A DNA stretch of 64,000 nt from Aquilutibacter rugosus (GCF_036541335.1 NZ_JAZHBO010000001.1:992001-1056000), one strand, 5' to 3'; counted from the stretch's first letter, positions 1 to 9,594 are shown. Notes: generated by a model from the letters alone, not told the origin. Made by a program: numbers and translations.

Positions 1-37
1 CTTGCCGGCCGTGGCGGCGCTCGAAGCGCGCGGCTAA
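1..37 (+). CDS. pgk: Phosphoglycerate kinase, C-terminal end only
   Basis: The first 37 bases hold the last eleven codons and TAA stop of a gene that starts upstream of the window. The residues end LPAVAALEARG, which matches the usual C-terminus of phosphoglycerate kinase, the ATP-forming glycolytic enzyme. The call rests on this short tail plus the neighbourhood: pyruvate kinase and class I aldolase follow on the same strand, the order known from xanthomonads. It could in principle be another protein, but no competing family fits as well. Confidence 0.7.
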   Translation, partial: LPAVAALEARG

Positions 38-108
38 ACGGAAATCGTATGCAGGTGGCGCGGTAAACGCAGTGTGCTAGCGTGGCGGAACCCCTATTCG
101 GTTCTTAA

Positions 109-1590
109 ATGCTGCACATGAGCACTCCGCTGACCAACCGCCGTACCAAGATTCTCGCCACACTCGGTCCTGCGACCGATGACCCCGCCGTGCTCGATGC
201 CATTTTGGCCGCTGGTGTCGATGTCGTGCGCCTGAATTTCTCCCACGGTGATCCGTCGGCGCAGGTGGCTCGTGCCGAGGCCGTCCGTGCGGCGGCCGCC
301 AAGGTCGGGCGCGAAGTCGGCATCCTATGCGATCTGCCCGGCCCCAAGATCCGCATCGAACGTTTTGCTCTGGGCAAAGTGGCGCTGCGGGCGGGGGAGC
401 CGTTCCGCCTGATTGCGCGTGATGATGCGCCGGCGGGAGATGAACAGCAAGTCGGTGTGAGCTACCTCGATCTGCCGGGCGACGTGAAAACCGGCGATTT
501 GCTGTTGCTGGATGACGGCATGATGCAGCTGCGGGTGACGCAGATCGAAGGCGATGTCATCCATACGATTGTGCAGAACGATGGCTATCTGAGTGACCGT
601 AAAGGGCTCAATAAGTTGGGCGGTGGCTTGTCGCTGGGCGCGCTGACCGAGCGCGACAAGGAGCTGATCGCGGTAGCTGCGGAACTGAAGGCGGACTTTA
701 TTGCCGTCTCGTTCTGCCGCAATGCCGAGGACATGAACGAGGCGCGCCGCGTCGCACAATCACACGGTAGCGATGCCCACCTGGTCGCCAAGATTGAGCG
801 GGCCGAAGCGATCGAAAATCTGCACGAGATCGTGGCGGCCTCCGATGTGGTGATGGTGGCCCGCGGGGATCTCGGTGTGGAAATTGGCGATGCCGAATTG
901 CCCGGCCTGCAGAAAAAGATCATCCGCGCGTCGTTGGAGCAGGATCGAGTGGTGATTACAGCCACACAAATGCTGCAGTCCATGGTCGAAAGCCCGATTC
1001 CGACGCGTGCCGAAGTGCTGGACGTGGCCAATGCCGTGATTGACGGCACCGATGCCGTGATGCTCTCGCAGGAGACGGCGGCCGGCTCGTTCCCGGTCAA
1101 GGCGGTCGAGGCGATGGCTCGCATCTGTCTGGGTGCCGAACGACAGTTTGACCACGACACCGATTTTGAAAAAGCGCCGCGCAACTTGCAGCGCTCCGAT
1201 CAGGCCATCGCCATGGCGGCCATGTTCCTGAGCGAGCACATGCAGGTGCGTGCCATTGTCGCCATGACGGATACCGGAGGCACGGCTCGATTCCTGTCGC
1301 GATTCCGCTCCCCGGCGCAGATTTATGCAATGTCGGGCTTTGCCTCGGCGCGGCGACGCATGGCCCTGATGCGCGATGTGAATCCGGTTGCCTTTGAGTA
1401 TCGCGGCATCTCGGCGCGTGAGGCGACCCGCTTTGCTACTCGTCAACTGTTCGAGGCCGGTTTGCTCAATGTCGGCGACCACGTCATCGTCACCAATGGC
1501 GATGAGATGGATCGCCGAGGCGGCACCAATACCCTGCGTCTGCTGCAGGTCGGCGTCAACGGGCAGGCAGTAGGCCTGGCTAGCCTGTAA
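109..1590 (+). CDS. pyk: Pyruvate kinase
   Basis: Cytoplasmic enzyme that transfers phosphate from phosphoenolpyruvate to ADP, the last step of glycolysis. The N-terminal barrel motif TKILATLGPAT and the RLNFSHG block are present, as are MVARGDLGVEIG and the active-site region TATQMLQSM with the following DGTDAVMLSQETA. The length of 493 residues is normal for the family and the C-terminal allosteric domain is complete. Two starts are possible: ATG at 109, or ATG at 118 giving MSTPLTNRR, and neither has a clear ribosome binding site. It lies 72 bases after pgk and is probably cotranscribed with it. Confidence 0.96.
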   Translation: MLHMSTPLTNRRTKILATLGPATDDPAVLDAILAAGVDVVRLNFSHGDPSAQVARAEAVRAAAAKVGREVGILCDLPGPKIRIERFALGKVALRAGEPFRLIARDDAPAGDEQQVGVSYLDLPGDVKTGDLLLLDDGMMQLRVTQIEGDVIHTIVQNDGYLSDRKGLNKLGGGLSLGALTERDKELIAVAAELKADFIAVSFCRNAEDMNEARRVAQSHGSDAHLVAKIERAEAIENLHEIVAASDVVMVARGDLGVEIGDAELPGLQKKIIRASLEQDRVVITATQMLQSMVESPIPTRAEVLDVANAVIDGTDAVMLSQETAAGSFPVKAVEAMARICLGAERQFDHDTDFEKAPRNLQRSDQAIAMAAMFLSEHMQVRAIVAMTDTGGTARFLSRFRSPAQIYAMSGFASARRRMALMRDVNPVAFEYRGISAREATRFATRQLFEAGLLNVGDHVIVTNGDEMDRRGGTNTLRLLQVGVNGQAVGLASL

Positions 1591-1683
1591 TCGGCACGAT
1601 GGCACCTCCCGCTGCAGCCGTAGTGCGTGGCTGAGGGGCTGAATTCCTCTCAATCATCCGAAAGTCGTCCGGGAAACTCCCTT

Positions 1684-1706
1684 TGCATTGGTATGCAGGG
1701 TATAAT
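1684..1706 (+). promoter_or_regulatory. fba promoter with inverted repeat
   Basis: A perfect -10 hexamer TATAAT lies at 1701-1706, 35 bases before the fba start. Directly upstream is the inverted repeat TGCAT-tggt-ATGCA (1684-1697), which falls in the -35/-10 spacer. No good -35 hexamer is seen at 17 bases, so the promoter may depend on an activator or be repressed through the repeat. Binding is inference. Confidence 0.5.
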
Positions 1707-1741
1707 TTCGCAGCCAATTTCGCCCAGATTTGAGGATTTTC

Positions 1742-2746
1742 ATGAGCATCGAAACGCTAGCCGAAATCGCACTGGCCATGGTCGCCCCCGGTAAGGGCAT
1801 CATCGCCATTGACGAGTCCAACGCCACCATTAAAAAGCGCTTCGACGGCGTCGGTGTCGAATGCACCGAGGAAAATCGCCGCGCCTACCGCGAAATGCTG
1901 CTGACCACGCCGAACCTGAATCAGCACGTCTCCGGCGCGATCCTGTTTGATGAAACCATTCGCCAATCCACCAAGGACGGCGTGCCCTTCACCAAGATCA
2001 TGATGGACAACGGCATCATTCCGGGCATCAAGGTTGATAAGGGTACGTTCCCGCTGGCCGGTTTCCCGGGTGAGGTCGTGACCGAGGGTCTCGATGGCCT
2101 GCGCGATCGCCTGAAAGAGTATTACGAGCTCGGCGCCCGTTTCGCCAAGTGGCGTGCCGTGATCAACATCAGCGATGATGCGCCGTCGCAAACCGCCATC
2201 GATGCCAACTGCCATGCGCTGGCCCGCTACGCTTCGCTGTGTCAGGAACAGGGCCTGGTGCCGATGGTTGAGCCCGAGGTCATCATGGACGGCTCGCACG
2301 ATCTGGACGAGTGCTACGACGTGACCGAGGCCGTGCTGCTGTCGCTGTTCAATGCGCTGCGCGAACAAGGCGTCATGATCGAAGGCACCATCCTCAAGGC
2401 CTCCATGGTTATCTCCGGCACCACCTGCGAAGAACAGGCCGAAGTCGAAGAAGTCGCCGCTGCAACGCTGCACTGCCTGCGTTCCACCGTGCCGGCTACC
2501 TTGCCGGGCATCGTGTTCCTGTCGGGCGGCCAGTCCGATGAAAAGGCCACGGCCCACCTGAACGCCATGAACCAAATGGGCGAACAACCGTGGCCGCTGA
2601 CGTTCTCGTACGGCCGCGCCATGCAGTCGGCTGCACTCAAGATCTGGGCGCAGGACCTGACCGGCAACCTGGCCGCTGCACAGCAAACCGTGTTTGACCG
2701 TGCTCGTGCCAACGGTCTGGCCGCTCTCGGTGAGTGGACTGCCTAA
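1742..2746 (+). CDS. fba: Fructose-bisphosphate aldolase, class I
   Basis: Cleaves fructose 1,6-bisphosphate to dihydroxyacetone phosphate and glyceraldehyde 3-phosphate through a lysine Schiff base. The class I signature is seen in GKGIIAIDES near the N-terminus and in EGTILKASMVISG, where the lysine is the expected Schiff-base residue; FLSGGQSDE follows as in other bacterial class I enzymes. The start at 1742 (MSIETLAEIA) has GAGGA six bases upstream and gives 334 residues, normal for the family; an upstream in-frame start at 1730 would put the ribosome site inside the gene. A rho-independent terminator follows. Confidence 0.96.
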   Translation: MSIETLAEIALAMVAPGKGIIAIDESNATIKKRFDGVGVECTEENRRAYREMLLTTPNLNQHVSGAILFDETIRQSTKDGVPFTKIMMDNGIIPGIKVDKGTFPLAGFPGEVVTEGLDGLRDRLKEYYELGARFAKWRAVINISDDAPSQTAIDANCHALARYASLCQEQGLVPMVEPEVIMDGSHDLDECYDVTEAVLLSLFNALREQGVMIEGTILKASMVISGTTCEEQAEVEEVAAATLHCLRSTVPATLPGIVFLSGGQSDEKATAHLNAMNQMGEQPWPLTFSYGRAMQSAALKIWAQDLTGNLAAAQQTVFDRARANGLAALGEWTA

Positions 2747-2780
2747 GCGCCGACGCGAACTTCGCGCATTGCAAATACAG

Positions 2781-2806
2781 AACGCCGGCCTCAGGGTCGG
2801 CGTTTT
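2781..2806 (+). terminator. Terminator after fba
   Basis: A ten-base-pair stem, AACGCCGGCC with GGTCGGCGTT (one G-U pair), with loop TCAG, is followed by TTTTGC. It ends the pgk-pyk-fba or fba transcript. Confidence 0.8.
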
Positions 2807-2872
2807 GCATTTCATGTCAACGCATCGCCAGTTTGATCGTTCAAAACGGAGTATGACGTCGATCGCTCAATC

Positions 2873-2878
2873 TATAAT
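2873..2878 (+). promoter_or_regulatory. -10 box of the RND operon, probable leaderless start
   Basis: TATAAT ends eight bases before the ATG at 2887, so transcription should begin at or within two bases of the start codon. GAGG is present at 2882-2885 but is too close to the ATG to act as a normal ribosome site. Confidence 0.5.
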
Positions 2879-2886
2879 GTGAGGCT

Positions 2887-4038
2887 ATGCTGCGAATACT
2901 GACTAACTGCGCGCTTGCACTGACTCTCACGGTGGCGATGGCCTCGTGTTCCGATGCGGATAAGGATGCGGCCGCGAACAACGGCGGCAAGGCGGGTGGT
3001 CCGGGTGCCGGCGGTGGCCGACCGCAAACGGTTACTGCGCTCACAGTACAGCCGCAATCCTGGGCCGATGGCCTGTCGGCTCTGGGTACGGTTCAAGCAC
3101 TGGAGTCGGTGACGATTGCTGCCAAGGTGTCCGAGACCGTGAGCCGCGTGCACTTTGCCAGCGGCCAGTTTGTCGGTCGCGGCACGCCGCTGGTGACGCT
3201 GACCGGTCAGCAGCAGGATGCCTCGCTTGCCCAGGCGCAAGCTCAATTGCGCGAGGCCCAGTCGCTGTACAACCGCTATGCGGCACTAGCCAAAGACCGG
3301 TACATTTCTGCAGCCCAGTTGGATACCCAGCGGGCCGCGCTTGAAACCGCGCAAGCCCAGGTCGCCACTATTCGCGCCAATTTGAGCGACCGCGTGATTC
3401 GTGCCCCGTTTGCCGGTGTGCTCGGAATCCGCCGCATTTCCCCTGGCGCGCTGATTACGCCGGGAACCGAGATCGCCACCTTGGACAGTATCGGCTCCGT
3501 CTACGTCGATTTCCCGGTGCCGGAGCTCAAGCTGCCTGCGGTACGCCAAGGACAAGCGGTCACGGCGACCTCGCAGGCATACCCTGATCGCCCGTTCGAA
3601 GGCACGGTCCGCAACGTTGATATCCGCGTCGACCCCGCATCCCGTGCCGCCACCGTGCGTGCTGCATTTGCGAATCCGGGTTATGCGCTGCGTCCCGGCA
3701 TGCTGATGACGGTGCGTTTGGCTCAGCATCCGCGCCAGGCGCTGGTGGTTCCCGAGATTGCCATCGTGCAGAACGGTGCCGACAGTAGCGTGTTCCGCAT
3801 CGGCAATGGCGACAAGGTATCGTCCGTCGTGGTGCAGTTGGGTGAACGTCGCGATGGCTGGGTCGAAATTCGGTCGGGCTTGCTGGCCGGCGATCGCATC
3901 GTTGTGGATGGATCGGGCAAAGTGACCGACGGCGGTGAGGTAAAGGCCTCGCCGTATCGCGGCGCCCCGGGTGTGGCACCTGCAGCCGCTGCGAGCGGTG
4001 TTGCTCCTGCCGCAGTGTCCGCGCAAGGGACTCGCTAA
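2887..4038 (+). CDS. RND efflux periplasmic adaptor (membrane fusion protein)
   Basis: HlyD/AcrA-type adaptor that links an inner-membrane RND pump to an outer-membrane channel. The N-terminus has a hydrophobic signal ending in MASC, so it is probably a lipoprotein with Cys21 acylated. A Gly-rich linker follows, then the lipoyl half-motif around TIAAKVSETVSRVHF, an alpha-helical hairpin (QAQAQLREAQSLYNRY onward), the second lipoyl half (RAPFAGVLGIRRISPGALI) and the beta-barrel and membrane-proximal domains. The tail is Ala/Pro rich. Length of 383 residues is normal. The stop overlaps the next ATG by one base, so the two are translated together. Confidence 0.93.
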   Translation: MLRILTNCALALTLTVAMASCSDADKDAAANNGGKAGGPGAGGGRPQTVTALTVQPQSWADGLSALGTVQALESVTIAAKVSETVSRVHFASGQFVGRGTPLVTLTGQQQDASLAQAQAQLREAQSLYNRYAALAKDRYISAAQLDTQRAALETAQAQVATIRANLSDRVIRAPFAGVLGIRRISPGALITPGTEIATLDSIGSVYVDFPVPELKLPAVRQGQAVTATSQAYPDRPFEGTVRNVDIRVDPASRAATVRAAFANPGYALRPGMLMTVRLAQHPRQALVVPEIAIVQNGADSSVFRIGNGDKVSSVVVQLGERRDGWVEIRSGLLAGDRIVVDGSGKVTDGGEVKASPYRGAPGVAPAAAASGVAPAAVSAQGTR

Positions 4039-7000
4039 TGGGTTTGTCCGAGCTCAGCATCCGGCGGCCGGTGTTCGCCACGGTGATGAGCTTACTGATC
4101 ATCGTCCTGGGCATGATGGCGTTCTCGCGCCTGACTCTGCGCGAACTGCCGGCCATTGATCCGCCGGTGGTGTCGGTCAGTGTCGATTACCCAGGCGCCT
4201 CGGCCGCGGTGATTGAAACGCGGGTGACCCAAGTTCTCGAAGATGCGCTATCGGGCATCGAAGGCGTCAACACCATCGAGTCGCGCAGTCAGCAAGGACG
4301 CGCTTCGGTGTCCATTGAATTCACGCTGGCGCGCGATATCGAGGCGGCGGCCAACGATGTGCGTGGTGCCATCAGCCGGGTCATCAATCGGTTGCCCGAT
4401 GAGGCCGAACCGGCGCAGGTGTCCAAGGTCGAGAGCGACTCCGATCCGATCCTGTGGCTCAACATGAGTTCCGATCGGATGGACTCGTTGCAGCTGACCG
4501 ATTATGCCAACCGCTATGTGACCGATCGTCTGTCCTCGATTGATGGCGTGGCCTCGGTAATGGTCGGTGGTCAGCAGCGTTACGCCATGCGCATCTGGCT
4601 CGATCGCGATCAGATGGCGGCGCGTGGAGTGGCGATCTCCGATGTCGAGTCGGCCTTGCGTTCCGAGAACGTCGAGCTGCCGGCAGGTAGCATCGAATCC
4701 GCCGATCGTGATTTCGCTGTGCGCGTTGAGCGCCAGTATCGTACGGCTGCAGACTTTGAGTCGCTGCCGATTGCCAAGGCCGCCAACGGTTACGTCGTGC
4801 GACTTGCCGATGTGGCCAAGGTTGAACTGACCACCGCCGAGCGTCGTTCGTACTATCGCAGCAATGGCCAGCAGAATATCGGCCTAGGCGTGGTCAAAAC
4901 CTCGACCGCAAACAGTCTCGACGTCGCCAAGGCCGTGCGTGCCGCCGCTGCCGAGATCCAGACCACGCTGCCGCAGGGCACGCGCATTTTTGTCGCCTTC
5001 GATACCACTTTGTTTATCGAGTCCTCGGTTGAGCGGGTGTATCACACACTGATCGAAGCGCTGGTGCTGGTCCTGATCGTAATCTGGCTGTTCCTGGGCA
5101 GTGTGCGCGCCGCGCTGGTGCCTGCGGTTACTGTGCCGATCTGTCTGGTCGCCGCGTTTATTCCGCTGTATGCGTTCGGTTACTCAATTAACTTGCTGAC
5201 CTTGCTGGCACTGATCCTATGTATCGGTCTGGTGGTCGACGATGCCATCGTGGTGCTGGAGAACATCCAGCGTCGCGCCGACTTGGGCGAGCCACCGCTG
5301 TTGGCCGCATCACGAGGTACCAAGCAGGTGGCGTTTGCCGTCATTGCCACCACGGCCGTGCTGGTTGCTGTGTTCCTGCCAGTCGGTTTTATGGAAGGCA
5401 ACACCGGCCGCCTGTTCCGCGAGCTCGCCGTCGCCATGGCGGGTGCCGTTGCGATTTCCGCCTTCATCGCGCTGACGCTGACGCCGATGATGTCGTCGCT
5501 GCTGGTGCGTCCGCATACCGAAGAGAAATCGCTGTGGATTGTGCGCAAATTCAACAGCCTGATTGATGCGACGACCGAGCGCTATCGCCGTTTCCTCAAT
5601 CACACCGTGGAACGCCTGTGGGTGTTTGTCGGCGTGGTGGTGGTTTCCGTCGGCCTGATCGTACTACTGCTCAAAGTGGTGCCGAGCGAACTGGCGCCGG
5701 CCGAAGATCGCGGCAGCTTCAGCATCACGCTGACCGCGCCCGAGGGTGCCGGTTTTGACTACACCGTCAAGCAAGTGCAGGAAGCCGAGCACATCCTGGC
5801 ACCGCTCACCGGCGAGGACAAAGTCATCACCCGATACAACCCGCGCGTGCCTGGCGGTTTCGGTGGCGGCGGTAGCGGCATGAATGTCGGTCGCATCATG
5901 GTCTTCCTCAACGATTGGCGTTCGCGCGATCAGTCGACACAGGAGGTCGCCGATAGTCTGCGCGGCGAGCTGAGCAAGTTGCGTGGCGTGCAGGCGCGTC
6001 CGCAAGTTAGCGGCGGGCTGGTACGCACGCGTGGCCAACCTTTGCAGCTGGTATTGCAGGGTCCGGACTATGCCCAGCTGACGCGTTGGCGCGATGCGAT
6101 TCTGACGCGACTCGAGCAGAACCCCAACATCCAGTCCCCCGATTCGGACTACAAGGAAACCTTGCCGCAACTGCGCATTGCTGTGAATTCTCAGCGCGCT
6201 TCCGACCTGGGCGTCAGCCAGACCGATATCGGTCGCGCGCTCGAATCTCTACTTGGCGGCAGCAAGGTCTCCACCTTTGTGCAAGGCGGCGAAGAGTACG
6301 ACGTCATGCTGCAAGCCGGCCGCGAAGAACGCGCATCGCCCGCAGATCTCGAATCCATTCAGGTGCGCAGTCGCAGCGGTGCCATGATCCCGCTGAGCAA
6401 TCTGGTGACCCTGAGCAATACCGCCGAGCCCAGCAGCTTCAATCGCTTTAACCGCCTGCGCGCCATTACGATCAGTGCCGGTCTCGCACCGGGCTATCCG
6501 ATGGGTCAGGCCGTGGCCGATGTAAAGGCCGCCGTAGCCGAAGTCTTACCGGGTCAGGCGCAAATAGACTGGAAGGGCGAGTCGCGCGAGTACAACGCTG
6601 CCGGCAGTTCGGTCATGCTGACGTTTGCTCTGGCCCTGCTGATTGTGTATCTGGTGCTGGCGGCGCAGTTCGAAAGTTTCGTTCACCCGTTCGTGATCAT
6701 GCTGACGGTGCCGTTGGCCGTACTGGGTGCCTTGCTTGGCCTGTGGGTCAGTGGCGGCACGCTCAACATCTTCAGCCAGATCGGTATCGTCATGCTCGTC
6801 GGTCTGGCCGCCAAGAACGGCATCCTGATTGTCGAGTTTGCTAATCAGCTGCGTGACGAAGGCCGTGACATCCACCAGGCCATTCTCGAGTCGGCCACCG
6901 TCCGTCTGCGTCCGATCCTGATGACATCCATCGCGACCGTGGTTGGTGCGGTGCCGCTGATTGTTGCAGGCGGTCCGGGTTCGGCCTCGCGTTCCACCAT

Positions 7001-7187
7001 CGGCATCGTGATCGTGTTCGGGGTCTCGTTCTCGACGCTGTTCTCGCTGTTTGTGGTTCCCGCGTTCTACGCGGCGCTCGCCAAGTTCACTCGCTCGCCC
7101 GAGACGGTGGGTCGCAATCTCGACAAGCTCGAGTCCCTTATCAAGCCGGTGGATACACACACGGCAACCCATACGGAGTCGGCATGA
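4038..7187 (+). CDS. RND multidrug efflux permease (AcrB/HAE1 type)
   Basis: Proton-driven inner-membrane pump that exports hydrophobic compounds through the adaptor encoded upstream. At 1049 residues it has the full RND plan: TM1 at the N-terminus (FATVMSLLIIVLGMMAF), two large periplasmic loops and twelve membrane segments. The proton-relay Asp pair is at residues 401-402 in the TM4 block CIGLVVDDAIVVLENI. The other half has a matching GLAAKNGILIVEFAN. No outer-membrane channel gene lies in this operon, so a TolC-like protein must come from elsewhere. The substrate cannot be read from the sequence. Its last bases (ATGA) overlap the start of the RNA methyltransferase gene. Confidence 0.95.
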   Translation: MGLSELSIRRPVFATVMSLLIIVLGMMAFSRLTLRELPAIDPPVVSVSVDYPGASAAVIETRVTQVLEDALSGIEGVNTIESRSQQGRASVSIEFTLARDIEAAANDVRGAISRVINRLPDEAEPAQVSKVESDSDPILWLNMSSDRMDSLQLTDYANRYVTDRLSSIDGVASVMVGGQQRYAMRIWLDRDQMAARGVAISDVESALRSENVELPAGSIESADRDFAVRVERQYRTAADFESLPIAKAANGYVVRLADVAKVELTTAERRSYYRSNGQQNIGLGVVKTSTANSLDVAKAVRAAAAEIQTTLPQGTRIFVAFDTTLFIESSVERVYHTLIEALVLVLIVIWLFLGSVRAALVPAVTVPICLVAAFIPLYAFGYSINLLTLLALILCIGLVVDDAIVVLENIQRRADLGEPPLLAASRGTKQVAFAVIATTAVLVAVFLPVGFMEGNTGRLFRELAVAMAGAVAISAFIALTLTPMMSSLLVRPHTEEKSLWIVRKFNSLIDATTERYRRFLNHTVERLWVFVGVVVVSVGLIVLLLKVVPSELAPAEDRGSFSITLTAPEGAGFDYTVKQVQEAEHILAPLTGEDKVITRYNPRVPGGFGGGGSGMNVGRIMVFLNDWRSRDQSTQEVADSLRGELSKLRGVQARPQVSGGLVRTRGQPLQLVLQGPDYAQLTRWRDAILTRLEQNPNIQSPDSDYKETLPQLRIAVNSQRASDLGVSQTDIGRALESLLGGSKVSTFVQGGEEYDVMLQAGREERASPADLESIQVRSRSGAMIPLSNLVTLSNTAEPSSFNRFNRLRAITISAGLAPGYPMGQAVADVKAAVAEVLPGQAQIDWKGESREYNAAGSSVMLTFALALLIVYLVLAAQFESFVHPFVIMLTVPLAVLGALLGLWVSGGTLNIFSQIGIVMLVGLAAKNGILIVEFANQLRDEGRDIHQAILESATVRLRPILMTSIATVVGAVPLIVAGGPGSASRSTIGIVIVFGVSFSTLFSLFVVPAFYAALAKFTRSPETVGRNLDKLESLIKPVDTHTATHTESA

Positions 7188-8035
7188 GCAATCCATGGCT
7201 AAAAAACAAGGGCGATGCCGAACGGTCGCGCAAACCCGCAGAGCGTTCAATCGGTGCGGCGGAGGGTGCCGAGCGGGGTGAATCGCCGGCACGGCCTTCG
7301 CGCGATGAAGTGCGCTGGTACGGTTTCAATGCGGTGCTGGCAACGTTTGCACAGCGACCCGAAGCGATTCGCAAGGTCTATGTCAGCGGCTCGCGTTTGC
7401 GCGATGCGGCCGATCTGCTCAAGTGGTGTGCCGATAACCGCATCGGCTACCGTGTGGTGGATGATGCCGATCTCGAGCGCTTGACCAAGGCGCAACATCA
7501 CGAAGGCCTGGTCGCCGATGTGTTGCCGCTCCCCGTGCTCGATCTGCAGGAGTGGCTCGATAAGGCGCCGGCTACGCGCGATTGCGCGATCTGGTTGGAT
7601 GGCGTCGGCAATCCGCACAATCTCGGCGCGATCCTGCGCTCGACAGCGCATTTCGGTGCCAGTGCCTTGCTGCTACCTGCAAGCCGTGCAGCGCAGGGGA
7701 TCTCAGGTGCCGCTGCGCGCGTCGCTGAGGGTGGGGCCGAACACGTGCGCATCGTCGCGCTGCGCGAGCGTCCTATCGACAATCTGACCATTCTGCGTCG
7801 GCATGGCTATCGTGCGCTCGCCACCGTGGTCGAGGGCGGTACCAATCTGTTCCGCGCCGAGCTGCCTGACAAGACCGTCTGGATGCTAGGCGCCGAAGGC
7901 GAGGGCATGGACCGTTCGCTGGCCGAACTGGCCGACACACGGATCTCGATCCCCGGCACGGGTCACGTCGAGAGTTTGAATGTGGCTAACGCCGCGGCGG
8001 TGCTGCTGGCCGCGAGCTTCGCGGCTACGGAGTAG
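7184..8035 (+). CDS. SpoU/TrmH-family RNA 2'-O-methyltransferase (YfiF-like)
   Basis: S-adenosylmethionine-dependent RNA ribose methyltransferase of the knotted SPOUT fold. The three family motifs are present in order: VGNPHNLGAILRSTAHFG, WMLGAEGEGM and IPGTGHVESLNVANAAAVLL. The first 40 residues are charged and low in complexity; a substrate-binding domain follows (about 40-110). This layout resembles E. coli YfiF more than RlmB. The target RNA is unknown. ATGA overlap with the RND permease gene indicates translational coupling, an unexpected partnership. Its 3' end overlaps the convergent M28 peptidase gene by 11 bases. Confidence 0.88.
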   Translation: MSNPWLKNKGDAERSRKPAERSIGAAEGAERGESPARPSRDEVRWYGFNAVLATFAQRPEAIRKVYVSGSRLRDAADLLKWCADNRIGYRVVDDADLERLTKAQHHEGLVADVLPLPVLDLQEWLDKAPATRDCAIWLDGVGNPHNLGAILRSTAHFGASALLLPASRAAQGISGAAARVAEGGAEHVRIVALRERPIDNLTILRRHGYRALATVVEGGTNLFRAELPDKTVWMLGAEGEGMDRSLAELADTRISIPGTGHVESLNVANAAAVLLAASFAATE

Positions 8036-9443
8036 TCGCAGCGCTGCCGAAATCGCCGTCGGCCTGGGCGGCGAGATACGCGAACACTGCATAGGCGGCC
8101 ATATTCTGCGCCAGTGCAGACGGGTCGATCTTGTCCAGCGTGTCATCGGCCGTGTGGTGCAGATCAAAATAATCCGTACCGTCCTGGCTCAGCGATGCCC
8201 AGGCCAGACCCTTTTCCGCGAACGGGCTGATGTCGGGGCCCGGGCCGCCTTCGCCGATCTTATTGGCAATACCTAAGGGCTTGAGCACCGCAGCAATGCG
8301 ACGTTCGGCATCCTTGGCGTAATCGGGTGCGCTGGTCATAAAGGCATAGATGCGGCCGGCACCGAAATCACTTTCTGCAGCGATCTGATGCTGTTTGACA
8401 TCGGCCATGTGCGCTTGCGCATAGGCCTTGCCGCCAAACAGTCCCTGTTCTTCGTTGGCGAAGGCAATGACGCGAATGGTCCGCGCCGGTGCTTTCGGCA
8501 ACTTGCCGATGAGCGCGCCGGCACCCATGGTGATGGCCACGCCCGCACCGTCATCAATGGCACCCGTGCCCAGATCCCAGGAATCCAGGTGGCCGCCAAT
8601 CACGACGACCTCGTTGGGTTTGCTCGAACCGGTGATTTCACCGATGACGTTGTACGAAGTAAACGTACCGTTCCAGCCGCAATCGAGCTGCAGGCGGATT
8701 TGCTGCGGACCGCGCTTGAGCAGACGTGTCAGCTGCTCGGCATCGACCGTGGAAAGTGCGGCAGCCGGGATCGGTTTGATGCCCTCGGGATAGCGCGTGA
8801 TGCCGGTATGCGGAAAGCGATGCGAGTCCGTGCCGGCCGAGCGCATGACATAACCGATGGCACCCTTAGTTGCGGCAGCACCGGGACCGGCCCCACGTGC
8901 GCGCGAGCCCTTGCCGTAGTCACGGCCATCGCGATACGGCTCCATGCTGACATCGAGAAATACAATCTTGCCGCGTACTACGGATTCCGGTGCATCCTGC
9001 AGCGCCTGCAGCGAATCAAAGCGCACGATCTCACCGCGTACATCGCCACCGGCGCTGCCGCCCAGTGCAGTGATCTCTAGTGGTTGTGCGTAGGAGCCCA
9101 ATACCTCGGCCGATTCCGAGCGTCGCTCCCATTTCGGAAACGTCACCGGTTCCTTGTAGACCCTGTCAAAACCCAGGGATTTGAACTTGGCTTCGGCCCA
9201 GGCCACGGCGCGCAAATCATTCGGGCCGCCGGCCATCCGCGGTCCGACTTCGGTCGTCAGTGATTCGACAATCCGATAGCCCGTGTCGTCCTTCAATGCA
9301 CCGTCGCGTAGCGACTCCGCCACCTTGATCGCCGCATCCGGAATCGTCGTCAGTGCTTGTGCTGCGACCGCCGTCCCGGCCGGCAACAGCGCCGAACCGA
9401 TTGCGAGACTCAAGGCCAAGGCGAGGGAACGACGTGTGGGCAT
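8025..9443 (-). CDS. Secreted M28-family metallo-aminopeptidase
   Basis: Zinc-dependent exopeptidase, probably periplasmic or secreted. The start at 9443 was chosen because it opens a standard signal peptide (MPTRRSLALALSLAIGSALL then cleavage near TAVA-AQA) and has GGAG about ten bases upstream; longer in-frame starts would hide the signal. The M28 metal and catalytic blocks are seen: GGHLDSWDLGTGAIDDGAG (His and bridging Asp), ANEEQGLFGG (Glu pair) and YFDLHHTADD (final His). A protease-associated-type insert lies between residues about 120 and 250. Substrates are unknown. Confidence 0.92.
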   Translation of the reverse strand: MPTRRSLALALSLAIGSALLPAGTAVAAQALTTIPDAAIKVAESLRDGALKDDTGYRIVESLTTEVGPRMAGGPNDLRAVAWAEAKFKSLGFDRVYKEPVTFPKWERRSESAEVLGSYAQPLEITALGGSAGGDVRGEIVRFDSLQALQDAPESVVRGKIVFLDVSMEPYRDGRDYGKGSRARGAGPGAAATKGAIGYVMRSAGTDSHRFPHTGITRYPEGIKPIPAAALSTVDAEQLTRLLKRGPQQIRLQLDCGWNGTFTSYNVIGEITGSSKPNEVVVIGGHLDSWDLGTGAIDDGAGVAITMGAGALIGKLPKAPARTIRVIAFANEEQGLFGGKAYAQAHMADVKQHQIAAESDFGAGRIYAFMTSAPDYAKDAERRIAAVLKPLGIANKIGEGGPGPDISPFAEKGLAWASLSQDGTDYFDLHHTADDTLDKIDPSALAQNMAAYAVFAYLAAQADGDFGSAATTP

Positions 9444-9512
9444 GGATAGGCTCCGAAGGGGACAGTAATTTCCCAGCATACCGCACGCAAGCACACCACT
9501 AAAACGGCGGCC

Positions 9513-9540
9513 AAAAAAAAGTGGCCCCGCAGCGCCACTC
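9513..9540 (-). terminator. Terminator after mscL
   Basis: Read on the minus strand, AGTGGC and GCCACT pair around an eight-base loop and are followed by eight Ts. It lies 55 bases after the mscL stop. Confidence 0.75.
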
Positions 9541-9594
9541 CTTTCACATTGCCGATTGCGGTCTCGCTGCAATCGCAATGAAACGATGCGCGGC

